Assembly: GCA_022791975.1 (NCBI GenBank)
Contig: JAAWAC010000013.1
Span: forward strand, 1 to 64,000
From: Lachnospiraceae bacterium
GTDB lineage: Bacteria > Bacillota > Clostridia > Lachnospirales > Lachnospiraceae
Reading direction: 5' to 3'
DNA length: 64,000 nt
Shown one piece after another: positions 41,419 to 49,897 of this stretch (position 1 is its first letter; each line of letters begins with the position of its first letter). The translations under genes were made by a program, and so were the position numbers. The notes beneath the pieces were generated by a model. The model had not been told where the DNA came from, did no database searches, and was given only the letters and a program-made list of their open reading frames with translations.

Positions 41419-42855
41419 ATGGCAAAGGAAAAGAAGTTGGTGGAAGCCATTACATCCATGGATGTGGATTTTGCCCAGTGGTATACGGATGTGGTGAAAA
41501 AGGCCGAGCTGGTGGATTACACCAGTGTTAAAGGATGTATGGTGATAAAGCCGGCCGGATATGCCATTTGGGAGAATATTCAGCATGAACTGGACAGGCG
41601 GTTTAAGGAAACCGGGGTGGAAAATGTATACCTTCCCATGTTTATTCCAGAAAGCCTGTTGCAAAAGGAGAAGGACCATGTGGAGGGCTTTGCGCCGGAG
41701 GTGGCCTGGGTAACCCATGGAGGTCTGGAGCCCTTGCAGGAGCGGCTCTGCGTGCGACCCACATCAGAGACTCTGTTTTGCGATTTTTATGCCAATGAGG
41801 TGCAGTCCTATCGGGATCTGCCCAAGGTTTACAATCAGTGGTGTTCCGTGGTGCGCTGGGAAAAGACCACCCGGCCCTTCCTGCGTTCGCGGGAATTTCT
41901 GTGGCAGGAGGGACATACGGCCCATGCTACCGCAGAGGAGGCGGAGGAGCGTACCATTCAGATGCTCCATGTGTATGCAAAATTCTGCGAGGAGGTCCTG
42001 GCGATTCCTGTGATCAAGGGCCAGAAAACAGACAAGGAGAAATTTGCTGGTGCGGAGGCTACTTACACCATTGAGTCCCTGATGCATGACGGTAAGGCTC
42101 TTCAGTCTGGTACTAGCCACAATTTTGGTGACGGTTTTGCCAAGGCCTTTGGTATTCAGTTTACAGATAAGGATAACACCTTAAAATATGTACATCAAAC
42201 CTCCTGGGGAATGACCACCCGGATGATTGGAGCCATTATTATGGTACACGGAGACGATAGTGGTTTGGTGCTGCCCCCCAGAATTGCGCCTACCCAGGTG
42301 ATGGTGATCCCCATTGCCCAGCATAAATCAGGTGTGCTGGAAAAAGCCCAGGAGATTCGGGAAAAGCTAAGCGGCGCTTTCCGGGTGAAGCTGGATGATT
42401 CTGACAAGAGCCCGGGGTGGAAATTCTCAGAGCAGGAGATGAAGGGCATTCCTGTTAGGATAGAGCTGGGTCCCAAGGACATAGAGGCTAATCAGGCAGT
42501 GCTTGTGCGCCGGGATACCAGAGAAAAGCTTACCGTTTCCCTGGATGAGCTGGAGGAAAAGCTGGGCCAGGTGCTGACAGCCATGCAGACAGAAATGCTG
42601 GAGCGGGCCAGAGCTCATCGGGATGCCCACACCTATGATGCACAAAATTATGAGGAATTTGTAGACATTGTAAACAATAAGCCAGGCTTTGTCCGGGGCA
42701 TGTGGTGTGGGGATCAGGCCTGCGAGGACAAGATCAAGGAGGAGACTAGTGCAACCTCCCGTTGTATGCCCTTCCAGCAGGAGCGGATTGCCGAGACCTG
42801 TGTCTGTTGCGGAAGACCTGCCAAGTCCCTGGTATATTGGGGAAAGGCATATTGA
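41419..42855 (+). CDS. proS: Prolyl-tRNA synthetase, archaeal/eukaryote-like type
   Basis: Charges tRNA-Pro. The class II motifs are visible: motif 2 [21 protein letters not shown] and motif 3 near [14 protein letters not shown] ([11 protein letters not shown]), with [10 protein letters not shown] before. The 478-residue form lacks the bacterial inserted editing domain and ends in a Cys-containing zinc-like domain ([16 protein letters not shown], ending WGKAY), as in the archaeal-like group. The ATG at 41419 is chosen because GGAGG lies 8 bases upstream; a GTG at 41404 precedes that site. cca follows after 90 bases. Confidence 0.96.
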   Translation: MAKEKKLVEAITSMDVDFAQWYTDVVKKAELVDYTSVKGCMVIKPAGYAIWENIQHELDRRFKETGVENVYLPMFIPESLLQKEKDHVEGFAPEVAWVTHGGLEPLQERLCVRPTSETLFCDFYANEVQSYRDLPKVYNQWCSVVRWEKTTRPFLRSREFLWQEGHTAHATAEEAEERTIQMLHVYAKFCEEVLAIPVIKGQKTDKEKFAGAEATYTIESLMHDGKALQSGTSHNFGDGFAKAFGIQFTDKDNTLKYVHQTSWGMTTRMIGAIIMVHGDDSGLVLPPRIAPTQVMVIPIAQHKSGVLEKAQEIREKLSGAFRVKLDDSDKSPGWKFSEQEMKGIPVRIELGPKDIEANQAVLVRRDTREKLTVSLDELEEKLGQVLTAMQTEMLERARAHRDAHTYDAQNYEEFVDIVNNKPGFVRGMWCGDQACEDKIKEETSATSRCMPFQQERIAETCVCCGRPAKSLVYWGKAY

Positions 42856-42945
42856 TGCGCCAGCCAGCAGGGGAGGAAGGCGAAGCCTTTTGAGCCGCAT
42901 GAAAAAAGGAATCAAAAACGGGAGTGCTGGAAAAGAGGAGGAAAC

Positions 42946-44274
42946 GTGCACCTACAGATACCAGAAAATGCAAAGCAAATCATTCACACCCTTCACACAG
43001 CCGGTTACCAGGCCTATGTAGTAGGCGGCTGTGTGCGGGACGCCCTGCTGGGACGGGAGGCTGCGGATTGGGACATTACCACCTCGGCCCTGCCTTGGCA
43101 GGTGAAGGGATTATTTCGCCGGACTCTGGACACAGGGCTGCGCCATGGTACCGTGACAGTAATGCTGGACAGGGAAGGCTTTGAGGTTACCACTTACCGC
43201 ATTGACGGGGAATATGAGGATGGACGTCACCCAAAAGAGGTGCAGTTTACCCCCTGTCTCACAGAGGACCTGCGTCGAAGGGATTTTACCATCAATGCCA
43301 TGGCCTATAACGATAAAGATGGGCTGGTGGATGTGTTTGGGGGACAGGAGGATTTAAGGAATGGTGTGATCCGCTGCGTGGGAAATGCCAGAGAACGCTT
43401 TTCAGAAGACGCTTTGCGGATTCTCAGGGCTGTGCGTTTTTCCGCACAGCTGAACTTTCAGATAGAGGAAGAAACCCGCCAGGCCATGGAAGAGCTGGCG
43501 GGAAACCTAAAAAAGATCAGCGCAGAGCGTGTACAGACAGAGTTGGTAAAGCTTCTGATATCTCCGCACCCAGAAACGCTTCGAACTGCCTACGAGACGG
43601 GAATCACGGCGGTGGTTCTTCCAGAATTTGATTCCTGCATGGAAATGCCTCAGCAAAACCCCTATCACTGCTACAGTGTGGGAGAACACACCCTTGTGGC
43701 CCTTACAAAAATTCGGGCGGACAAGGTACTTCGGCTTGCCATGCTGCTTCACGATATAGGAAAGCCTCTGACCCATACCATAGATTCCAAAGGCACGGAT
43801 CACTTTTATGGACATGGCCCGGAAGGGGAAAAGCTGGCATCCCAGATATTGCACAGGCTGAAATTTGACAATGAGACCATACGCCAGGTACGAAAGCTGG
43901 TGCTGTATCATGATGAACGACAAAAAGCTCCCACGGCCCGCTGGGTACGCCGGGCGATCTGCCGGATCGGAAGTGATCTGTTTTCTTCTTATTTAGAGGT
44001 ACGCCGGGCGGATATTCTGGCACAGAATCCCATATACTGGGAAGAGAACCTGAAAAACTTGGAGTGTGTGGAAAAGCTTTATCAGCAGATTCTGGAGGAG
44101 GAAAACTGTATTTCTCGAAAGGACCTGGCTGTGTCGGGAAAGGATCTCATAGAGGCAGGAGTGGAGCCTGGAAAGCAGGTGGGGGTCATTTTGGCGGAGC
44201 TTTTGGAGCTGGTGATTGACTATCCGGAGTATAATGAAAAGGAATATCTGTTAAAGCAGATAAAGCGTGTATAA
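42946..44274 (+). CDS. cca: CCA-adding tRNA nucleotidyltransferase with HD domain
   Basis: Adds or repairs the 3' CCA of tRNAs, necessary here because neither tRNA in the window encodes CCA. The class II poly(A) polymerase head shows YVVGGCVRDALLGREAADWD (metal-binding DxD nearby), the RRDFTINAMAY block, and GNARERFSEDALRILRAVRF. The later HD domain has LAMLLHDIGKP (near residue 268). GTG start with AAAGAGGAGGAAAC directly upstream. Length 442 is normal. Confidence 0.95.
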   Translation: MHLQIPENAKQIIHTLHTAGYQAYVVGGCVRDALLGREAADWDITTSALPWQVKGLFRRTLDTGLRHGTVTVMLDREGFEVTTYRIDGEYEDGRHPKEVQFTPCLTEDLRRRDFTINAMAYNDKDGLVDVFGGQEDLRNGVIRCVGNARERFSEDALRILRAVRFSAQLNFQIEEETRQAMEELAGNLKKISAERVQTELVKLLISPHPETLRTAYETGITAVVLPEFDSCMEMPQQNPYHCYSVGEHTLVALTKIRADKVLRLAMLLHDIGKPLTHTIDSKGTDHFYGHGPEGEKLASQILHRLKFDNETIRQVRKLVLYHDERQKAPTARWVRRAICRIGSDLFSSYLEVRRADILAQNPIYWEENLKNLECVEKLYQQILEEENCISRKDLAVSGKDLIEAGVEPGKQVGVILAELLELVIDYPEYNEKEYLLKQIKRV

Positions 44275-44319
44275 ATCCCTTCGTTTCTTCATAAATATGA
44301 AAGGAACGGGGGGATTTTT

Positions 44320-45339
44320 GTGAATGAAAAGGCAGTGCAGATTTTAGAGCAGTATGATCTGACCGTGCTTAGGACCTACACAGGGCGCGGGGCAGTGATG
44401 CTGGAAACGGAAGAAGGTACCAAGACAGTAAAAGAATTTGCGGGCTCCAGAATGATCCTTCCCTATGAGCAGCAGCTGATGCAATATTTGCAGCGGATTG
44501 GCCTGTGCATAACGGATTGTATCGTTCCCAACCGAGAGGGAGAGCTCTTGTCCAGGGATACGGATGGGATCTTTTATATTGTAAAAGACTGGCCAGAGGG
44601 AAAGGCCTGTGAGACGAAAAACAGAGAAGAGCTTATCAGAGCCATGGAACTGCTGGCCGGCTTCCACCAGGCCGCCCGGGGACTCTGGAAAATAACACCA
44701 GAAGAACGCCATCCCCGGATGTACGGCACGTCCGTCACAGAAGAATATGAAAAACACAACCGGGAGCTGAAAAAAGTCCGCAACTTTATTCGGGGCAGGC
44801 AAAAAAAGGGAGACTTTGAGCTTTTATTTTTAAAAGAAGCGACCTACTTCCTGGACATGAGCCAAAAAGCCGCGGAGCAACTGGCAGAATCCGCCTATAA
44901 GAAACTATACAACAAAGCCTGCGAAGAAGGCCATATCTGCCACGGAGAATATGTCCATCACAATATACTCTATAGCCGCACCCAGTCATCCCTGATCAAC
45001 TTCCAACGGTGCTGCATAGACATCCAAATCCATGATCTATATCTATTTCTACGGAAGATCATGGAAAAACACAACTGGAACCGAGACCTAGGCACCCGCA
45101 TGCTGGAGGCCTACGAACAGAAGCTCCCCTTAAGCGGAGAAGAACAGGCCTATCTGGCCCTACGCCTCTACTACCCAGAAAAAATCTGGAAACTAGCCAA
45201 CCACTATTTCCACACCAACAAAGCCTGGATACCAGAAAAAAGCAGCGAAAAACTCACCATATTTTTAGAACAGGAAGAAAACCGCATAAGATTTTTAAAA
45301 GACATCTTCCAAACCCCCAAAATTCCAAAAAACTCCTGA
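44320..45339 (+). CDS. CotS/YsxE-family spore coat kinase-like protein
   Basis: A 339-residue protein with an aminoglycoside-phosphotransferase-like fold: an N-lobe, then CHGEYVHHNILYS (near residue 208), matching the family's 'HGD.....N' loop, and CIDIQIHDLYLFLRKIMEKH, matching the DFD-like loop region; some kinase residues are replaced (HGE for HGD), so activity is doubtful. CotS-type proteins are inner spore coat components. The GTG start follows AACGGGGGGATTTTT. From about 44,830 the coding strand turns strikingly C-rich and G-poor compared with the first half of the same gene. Confidence 0.8.
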   Translation: MNEKAVQILEQYDLTVLRTYTGRGAVMLETEEGTKTVKEFAGSRMILPYEQQLMQYLQRIGLCITDCIVPNREGELLSRDTDGIFYIVKDWPEGKACETKNREELIRAMELLAGFHQAARGLWKITPEERHPRMYGTSVTEEYEKHNRELKKVRNFIRGRQKKGDFELLFLKEATYFLDMSQKAAEQLAESAYKKLYNKACEEGHICHGEYVHHNILYSRTQSSLINFQRCCIDIQIHDLYLFLRKIMEKHNWNRDLGTRMLEAYEQKLPLSGEEQAYLALRLYYPEKIWKLANHYFHTNKAWIPEKSSEKLTIFLEQEENRIRFLKDIFQTPKIPKNS

Positions 45340-45395
45340 AAAAGGGCAGGGTTTTTATTCCATTTTTTTATAGGATGGGGTATAATGTACGAAAA

Positions 45396-45517
45396 GGGCA
45401 GAGGCAAGTGAAAGGAAAAACGGATGCCGATCGAGCTTGCTCGAAGAGGCAGCCGCTTTTCCTTTCATTTGACGAGCGAAGCGAGCTGGGAAAACGCAGT
45501 TTTCCCAGCCTCTGCCC
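45396..45517 (+). ncRNA. Candidate structured leader element (nested inverted repeats)
   Basis: Outer arms GGGCAGAGGC (45396-45405) and GCCTCTGCCC (45508-45517) are perfectly complementary. They enclose two further hairpins: an imperfect long one (AAAGGAAAA...TTTTCCTTT, with a CGAGCTTGCTCG tip, 45411-45469), and a perfect 11-bp one, GCTGGGAAAAC/GTTTTCCCAGC (45485-45509), which competes with the outer 3' arm for a few bases. A TATAAT at 45381-45386 lies just upstream. It looks like a multi-branch RNA or a small palindromic mobile element. Confidence 0.5.
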
Positions 45518-45540
45518 GTAAGCAGCCACCACCCCAGAAA

Positions 45541-45775
45541 ACGAGGCGAGGCGCCAGCGAGCCTAGAATCAAGCGAAGCGTCAGCGAGCCCGGAATCAAG
45601 CGAAGCGCCAGCGAGCCCGAACCCAAGCGAAGCGCCAGCGAGCCTAGACCGAGGCGAGGCGCCAGCGAGCCTAGAATCAAGCGAAGCGCCAGCGAGCCTA
45701 GACCGAGGCGAAGCGCCAGCGAGCCCGAACCCAAGCGAAGCGCCAGCGAGCCCAAACCAACCCAAGCAAAGCGCC
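45541..45775 (+). repeat. Tandem repeat, 27-bp unit, about eight copies
   Basis: Units of the type AAGCGAAGCGCCAGCGAGCC plus 7 variable bases follow each other with small changes (GAATCAAGC, GAACCCAAGC, GACCGAGGC variants). All frames on the plus strand and several on the minus strand are open, reading for example KRSASEPEP repeatedly. The open frame that joins this to the phosphoglucomutase gene has no convincing start, so I treat the repeat as untranslated. Confidence 0.85.
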
Positions 45776-45834
45776 ACCCCACCTCACATCTGGCCCCCAC
45801 ATGGCTGCTACCAAAAAAACAGGAGGATCAAAAA

Positions 45835-47568
45835 ATGGACTACAAAGAACTATACGAATCATGGCTTTCCAACCCCTACTTCGACGACGCCACCAAAGCA
45901 GAGCTGAAAAGCATTGCCAACGACGACAAGGAAATCAAAGAGCGTTTCTATGCGGATCTGGAGTTTGGCACCGCAGGTCTTCGGGGCATCATCGGGGCAG
46001 GTACTAACCGCATGAACATCTACACTGTGCGCAAAACCACCCAGGGCCTGGCCAACTACATTATCGCTCTGGGAGCTCAGGAGAGAGGTGTAGCCATAGC
46101 CTACGATTCCCGGAGAATGTCACCAGAATTTTCCGACGAGGCGGCACGTTGCCTGGCAGCCAATGGCATCAAAGCCTATCGCTTTGAATCCTTAAGGCCC
46201 ACTCCGGAGCTGTCCTATGCGGTCCGCAAGTTGAACTGCATTGCAGGAATCAACATCACCGCCAGTCACAATCCTCCGGAATACAACGGCTACAAGGTAT
46301 ACTGGGAGGACGGAGCCCAGATTACCCCGCCCCATGATGGCGGCATTATGGCAGAGGTAAAGAAGGTGACGGATTACGCCACTGTGAAAAGCATGAGTAA
46401 AGAAGAGGCGGAGGCAGCAGGTCTCTATGTTACCATTGGAAAAGAGGTGGATGACGTCTATATTGAAGAGCTGAAAACCCAGGTGATTCACTGGGACAGC
46501 ATCAAAGAGGCTCAAAAGGATCTGACCATTGTGTACACGCCTCTTCATGGCACTGGAAATATTCCCGCGCGCCGGGTATTAAAAGAGCTGGGCTTTGAAA
46601 ATGTGTATGTGGTTCCGGAGCAGGAGCTGCCAGACGGGGAATTCCCCACAGTCAGCTATCCCAATCCGGAGGACAAGGCTGCCTTTAAGTTGGCCCTTGA
46701 TCTGGCAAAGGAAAAGAATGCCGATCTGGTGTTGGCTACAGACCCGGATGCAGACCGCCTGGGCGTGTATGTAAAAGACAGCAAGACCGGGGAATATATG
46801 GTGCTCACCGGAAATATGTCCGGTTGCCTTCTGGCAGATTATGAGATTGGCCAGCGTGCGGCCACCAAGGGTCTTCCGGTTGACGGCGCTCTTATAAAAA
46901 CCATTGTAACCTCCAATATGGCAGATGCCATTGCAAAGGCCTATGGCGCCCGCCTGATCGAGGTGCTCACCGGCTTTAAGTATATCGGGCAGCAGATCCT
47001 AGGCTTTGAAAAGAGCGGAAAAGGAACCTATCTCTTTGGCTTTGAGGAGAGCTATGGCTGTCTTATTGGAACCCATGCAAGAGACAAGGACGCCATCGTA
47101 GCCACCATGGCTCTCTGTGAGGCAGCTGCCTACTATAAGACCCAGAACATGACCCTCTGGGATGCTATGATAGCCATGTATGAGAAATATGGTTACTATA
47201 AGGATGATATTAAATCTGTTTCCTTAAAGGGCATCGAGGGACTTCAGAAAATACAGGAGATTCTGGAAACCCTGCGAGCCAACACCCCGGAGAAGATCGG
47301 TTCCTACCAGGTGCTTTCTGCCCGGGATTATAAGCTGGATACTGTGAAGAATCTGGCCACGGGAGAGGTGACCTCCACAGGACTTCCCTCCTCCAATGTG
47401 CTGTATTATGATTTGAATGACGACGCATGGCTGTGTGTACGCCCCTCAGGAACAGAGCCCAAGGTGAAATTCTACTACGGGGTAAAAGGAACCTCTCTGG
47501 AGGATGCGGATGCCAAATCTGCGGCTCTGGGAGAAGAAGTTCTGGCCATGATTGAAAAAATGCTTTAA
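45835..47568 (+). CDS. Phosphoglucomutase/phosphomannomutase (alpha-D-phosphohexomutase)
   Basis: Interconverts glucose-1-phosphate and glucose-6-phosphate, linking glycogen phosphorylase to glycolysis. FGTAGLRGIIGAGTNRMN is the substrate loop region, ITASHNPPEYNGYKVY holds the phosphoserine (near residue 144), DPDADRLGVYV is the magnesium loop, and GFEESYGCLIG and CVRPSGTEPKVKFYYG complete the signature set. 577 residues is typical for the PgcA type. The ATG at 45835 is chosen for AGGAGGATCAAAAA; the open frame upstream runs through the tandem repeat. The first 100 bases share the unusual C-rich composition of the leader. Confidence 0.95.
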   Translation: MDYKELYESWLSNPYFDDATKAELKSIANDDKEIKERFYADLEFGTAGLRGIIGAGTNRMNIYTVRKTTQGLANYIIALGAQERGVAIAYDSRRMSPEFSDEAARCLAANGIKAYRFESLRPTPELSYAVRKLNCIAGINITASHNPPEYNGYKVYWEDGAQITPPHDGGIMAEVKKVTDYATVKSMSKEEAEAAGLYVTIGKEVDDVYIEELKTQVIHWDSIKEAQKDLTIVYTPLHGTGNIPARRVLKELGFENVYVVPEQELPDGEFPTVSYPNPEDKAAFKLALDLAKEKNADLVLATDPDADRLGVYVKDSKTGEYMVLTGNMSGCLLADYEIGQRAATKGLPVDGALIKTIVTSNMADAIAKAYGARLIEVLTGFKYIGQQILGFEKSGKGTYLFGFEESYGCLIGTHARDKDAIVATMALCEAAAYYKTQNMTLWDAMIAMYEKYGYYKDDIKSVSLKGIEGLQKIQEILETLRANTPEKIGSYQVLSARDYKLDTVKNLATGEVTSTGLPSSNVLYYDLNDDAWLCVRPSGTEPKVKFYYGVKGTSLEDADAKSAALGEEVLAMIEKML

Positions 47569-47578
47569 GGATAAAACC

Positions 47579-48004
47579 ATGGAAAAACAATACACCTACC
47601 AGGAGCTTTTGGGGATTGTGGCGGAGCTGCGCAGCGATCACGGTTGTCCCTGGGACAGAGCCCAGACCCACGAATCCATGATTCCCTGCCTTCGGAATGA
47701 ATGTGAGGAAGTGGTTCAGGCCATTGAGAATCAAGACGATGAAAACCTGTGTGAGGAGCTGGGGGATGTTCTCCTGCAAGTGTTGATGAACAGCCAGATT
47801 GCCTCAGAGGAAGGCCGCTTCACCATAGAAGATGTGGTGGACGGCCTGGCAAAAAAGCTGGTGCGCCGCCATCCCCATGTGTTTGGGGATGCCAAGGCCG
47901 GGACGCCGGAGGAGGGTCTGGCCAGCTGGGAAGCCATCAAGAGACAGGAAAAAGAGGAGAAAGCTCGGCGAAAAGCCCAAAAGCTGGAAAATACTTCCAC
48001 GTGA
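47579..48004 (+). CDS. mazG: MazG-family nucleoside triphosphate pyrophosphohydrolase
   Basis: Hydrolyses NTPs or modified nucleotides to monophosphates (house-cleaning). LRSDHGCPWDRAQTHESMIP and LRNECEEVVQAI carry the EExxE metal-binding helix, followed by CEELGDVLLQVLMNS (ExxD). At 141 residues it has a single MazG domain. AAGGATAAAACC precedes the ATG at 47579, 11 bases after the phosphoglucomutase stop. It opens the conserved mazG-hup-rqcP-yabPQ-divIC-spoIIE cluster known from B. subtilis and clostridia. Confidence 0.94.
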   Translation: MEKQYTYQELLGIVAELRSDHGCPWDRAQTHESMIPCLRNECEEVVQAIENQDDENLCEELGDVLLQVLMNSQIASEEGRFTIEDVVDGLAKKLVRRHPHVFGDAKAGTPEEGLASWEAIKRQEKEEKARRKAQKLENTST

Positions 48005-48046
48005 ATCGGGATGCCCGGAAAAGACAGGGGAAAGCATGGAAAAATC

Positions 48047-48075
48047 TTGACAAACCTGGAAGAAACGGGTATAAA
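48047..48075 (+). promoter_or_regulatory. Sigma-A promoter of hup
   Basis: TTGACA (48047-48052), a 17-base spacer and TATAAA (48070-48075), about 90 bases before the HU gene. Confidence 0.8.
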
Positions 48076-48165
48076 TAGTTAGAAAGGTATAGAAGATACA
48101 CTACACAGGGAGTAGCATATCATTCGAACATTCATCTATTAATTGATTCAGGAGGAACAAGCTTT

Positions 48166-48438
48166 ATGAACAGAACAGAATTAGTTGCTGCAATCGCAGA
48201 AAAGACCGAACTGTCCAAGAAGGATGCGGAAAAAGCTTTAAAAGCTTTCACCGATGTCGTTACTGAAGAGCTGAAGAAAGGCGAAAAGATCCAGCTGGTA
48301 GGCTTTGGAACCTTTGAGACCATTGAGAGAGCTGCCAGAGAGGGAAGAAATCCCCACACTGGCGAGGCTATGCCCATTGCTGCTTCCAAGGCTCCTAAGT
48401 TTAAAGCAGGAAAGGCCTTAAAGGACGCTGTGAACTAA
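48166..48438 (+). CDS. hup: HU-family nucleoid DNA-binding protein
   Basis: A 90-residue histone-like protein that bends and compacts DNA as a dimer. MNRTELVAAIAEKTELSKKDAEKAL (shown in part: NRTELVAAIAEKTELSKKDA) is the family N-terminus, VGFGTFE the core strand, and REGRNPHTGEAMPI the DNA-clasping arm with its Arg-Asn-Pro. CAGGAGGAACAAGCTTT precedes the ATG. It has its own strong promoter, and rqcP follows after 3 bases. Confidence 0.97.
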   Translation: MNRTELVAAIAEKTELSKKDAEKALKAFTDVVTEELKKGEKIQLVGFGTFETIERAAREGRNPHTGEAMPIAASKAPKFKAGKALKDAVN

Positions 48439-48441
48439 GCC

Positions 48442-48681
48442 ATGCGTTTGGACAAGTATCTGAAGGTTTCCAGACTGATCAAGCGCCGTACCGTAGCCAA
48501 TGAAGCCTGTGATGCAGGGCGGGTTCTGGTAAACGGCAAGACGGCCAAAGCCTCCCTGGAAGTAAAGGTGGGCGATGAGATAGAGATTCAGTTTGGCACC
48601 CGATCGGTAAAGGTTGAGGTATTGGATGTGCAGGACACCTCAAAAAAGGATGAAGCAAAGGAACTGTACAGATATTTATAG
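48442..48681 (+). CDS. rqcP: S4-domain RNA-binding protein RqcP (YabO)
   Basis: A 79-residue protein made of one S4 domain: MRLDKYLKVSRLIKRRTVAN, then AGRVLVNGKTAKASLEVKVGD. In B. subtilis RqcP helps RqcH add Ala tails to nascent chains on stalled 50S subunits. The gene follows hup by 3 bases, using its coding end for ribosome binding, and precedes yabP as in other Firmicutes. Confidence 0.92.
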   Translation: MRLDKYLKVSRLIKRRTVANEACDAGRVLVNGKTAKASLEVKVGDEIEIQFGTRSVKVEVLDVQDTSKKDEAKELYRYL

Positions 48682-48749
48682 AAAATAGCATATTGAGAGG
48701 CGCCCCCTAATATATTTTAAAGTAGCAGAATATGTTAGGGGGTATTTTA

Positions 48750-49034
48750 TTGGACGAGAAGCCGTATACAAAGCCGCACAAGCTTTTATTGAATAATAGA
48801 AGGACAGGTACCATCAGCGGAGTGATAGATGTGATTTCCTTTGACATTTCAGAGGTTCTGCTGGAAACGGAGCAGGGGATGCTGACCATAAAGGGGGCAG
48901 ACCTTCATGTAAACCGTCTGACTTTGGAGAAGGGCGAGGTGGATATAGAGGGCCGCATTGACAGCCTTGCCTACTCGGAAGTAACAGATTATCACAAGAT
49001 GGGGGCCTCCCTGTTAGGCCGCTTGTTTAAATAG
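48750..49034 (+). CDS. yabP: Sporulation protein YabP
   Basis: A small protein needed for spore cortex/coat assembly in the mother cell. KPHKLLLNNRRTGTISGVID, then DVISFDISEVLLET and GRIDSLAYSE are family hallmarks. I prefer the TTG at 48750 as start: TTAGGGGGT lies 9 bases before it, and homologues begin just ahead of the PHKL block. An in-frame ATG at 48732 would add six residues but has a weak site. yabQ follows after 5 bases. Expression by a mother-cell sigma factor is expected from the family. Confidence 0.9.
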   Translation: MDEKPYTKPHKLLLNNRRTGTISGVIDVISFDISEVLLETEQGMLTIKGADLHVNRLTLEKGEVDIEGRIDSLAYSEVTDYHKMGASLLGRLFK

Positions 49035-49039
49035 CGCCT

Positions 49040-49387
49040 ATGAGCAGCCGAATCGTTGGCGAGATGGAATTTTTTGTACGGGCCTTTGCCTGGGGAATCC
49101 AGATGATGCTGCTGTATGAGGGACTGCGGCTGTTTCGCTATCTGGTTCATCATGGGACGGCCCTTGTGGCCTTGGAGGATTTATGCTATTGGATGGTGTA
49201 CAGTTTGTTGCTTTTCCGGATGATGTATCTGGAGAACGATGGAATGATCCGTGGATTTGCCTTGCTGGCCGTCCTGTTGGGCATGCTTTTGTATCTGAGA
49301 TTCAGAAAGCTGTTATTTTTCCTGGAAAAGAAATTGCAAAATAGAATGAAAGAATATATAATGAAAAGAAAGCGGAAAAAGAGATAA
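49040..49387 (+). CDS. yabQ: Spore cortex biosynthesis protein YabQ
   Basis: A 115-residue membrane protein with about three helices (FFVRAFAWGIQMMLLYEGLRL at the start, a middle DLCYWMVYSLLLFRMMY, and ALLAVLLGMLLYLRF), ending in a very basic tail. YabQ is required for cortex formation in B. subtilis. It lies directly behind yabP and before divIC, the conserved order. Confidence 0.9.
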   Translation: MSSRIVGEMEFFVRAFAWGIQMMLLYEGLRLFRYLVHHGTALVALEDLCYWMVYSLLLFRMMYLENDGMIRGFALLAVLLGMLLYLRFRKLLFFLEKKLQNRMKEYIMKRKRKKR

Positions 49388-49406
49388 TAAAAAGGAGGGA
49401 GTGGCT

Positions 49407-49709
49407 ATGGCAAGAAACAGCCGTTGGGCAAGGCAGAAAAAGCGTTTAGAAGTTCGGCTTATTATCTTTGCGCTGCTAACGCTGATTCTGGTAGCTGCTT
49501 ATGGAAATATGAGCCTTCGGGCTAAGCGGATGGATTATGAAAAGCGAGAGCAGGAGCTGACAGCTCAGATTGAGGAAGAGCAGAAGCGAACAGAGGAGAT
49601 CGAGGAGCTTAAGAAATATATGGAGACCAAGATGTTTGTGGAGGAGGTTGCCAAGGAGCGTCTAGGTCTGGTTTATGAAGATGAGATTTTATTTAAGGCA
49701 AAGGAATAA
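49407..49709 (+). CDS. divIC: Septum formation initiator, DivIC/FtsB-like
   Basis: A bitopic division protein. A basic cytoplasmic start is followed by one helix (about residues 18-36, LIIFALLTLILVAAYGNM) and an extracellular coiled coil (EQELTAQIEEEQKRTEEIEEL), ending in AKERLGLVYEDEILFK, the family's C-terminal block. The ATG at 49407 is chosen for AAGGAGGGAGTGGCT. It forms part of the divisome with DivIB and FtsL. Confidence 0.92.
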   Translation: MARNSRWARQKKRLEVRLIIFALLTLILVAAYGNMSLRAKRMDYEKREQELTAQIEEEQKRTEEIEELKKYMETKMFVEEVAKERLGLVYEDEILFKAKE

Positions 49710-49720
49710 GAAAGATTTCT

Positions 49721-49753
49721 AGGAGTAGGTCAGGGGGCCTGCTCCTTTTTTTC
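49721..49753 (+). terminator. Terminator after divIC
   Basis: AGGAGTAGG pairs with CCTGCTCCT (one G-T) around an 8-base loop, followed by seven T residues. It isolates spoIIE from the upstream cluster. Confidence 0.85.
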
Positions 49754-49761
49754 CGTTGAAA

Positions 49762-49828
49762 CCTGTCGAAAGCTTTTTGGGAACAGGGACAGGCTTTGAC
49801 AAATTATTCGGCTTTCATTCTCTATAAT
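49762..49828 (+). promoter_or_regulatory. Spo0A-type promoter of spoIIE
   Basis: TTGACA (49796-49801) and TATAAT (49823-49828) are separated by 21 bases, the abnormal spacing typical of Spo0A~P-activated sigma-A promoters such as B. subtilis spoIIE and spoIIG. Two 0A boxes support this: CTGTCGAA (core TGTCGAA, 49764-49770) and TTTGACAAA (49795-49803), the reverse complement of which is a perfect TTTGTCAAA and which covers the -35 element. Confidence 0.78.
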
Positions 49829-49897
49829 CAGCAACTACCAGAGCAGGCCGGGATAAAAAGCAGGTCTGTTTACAGAAAAAAGGGAGGAGCGAGGCGA

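Noticed and set aside
45541-45775. Possible CRISPR array
   Set aside because: The 27-bp units follow each other directly with no unique spacers of 30-40 bases, and no cas genes are near. It is a plain tandem repeat.
45424-45834. N-terminal SEP-repeat extension of the phosphoglucomutase
   Set aside because: The frame is open, but the best ribosome binding site is directly before 45835, homologues begin there, and the repeat is open in other frames as well.
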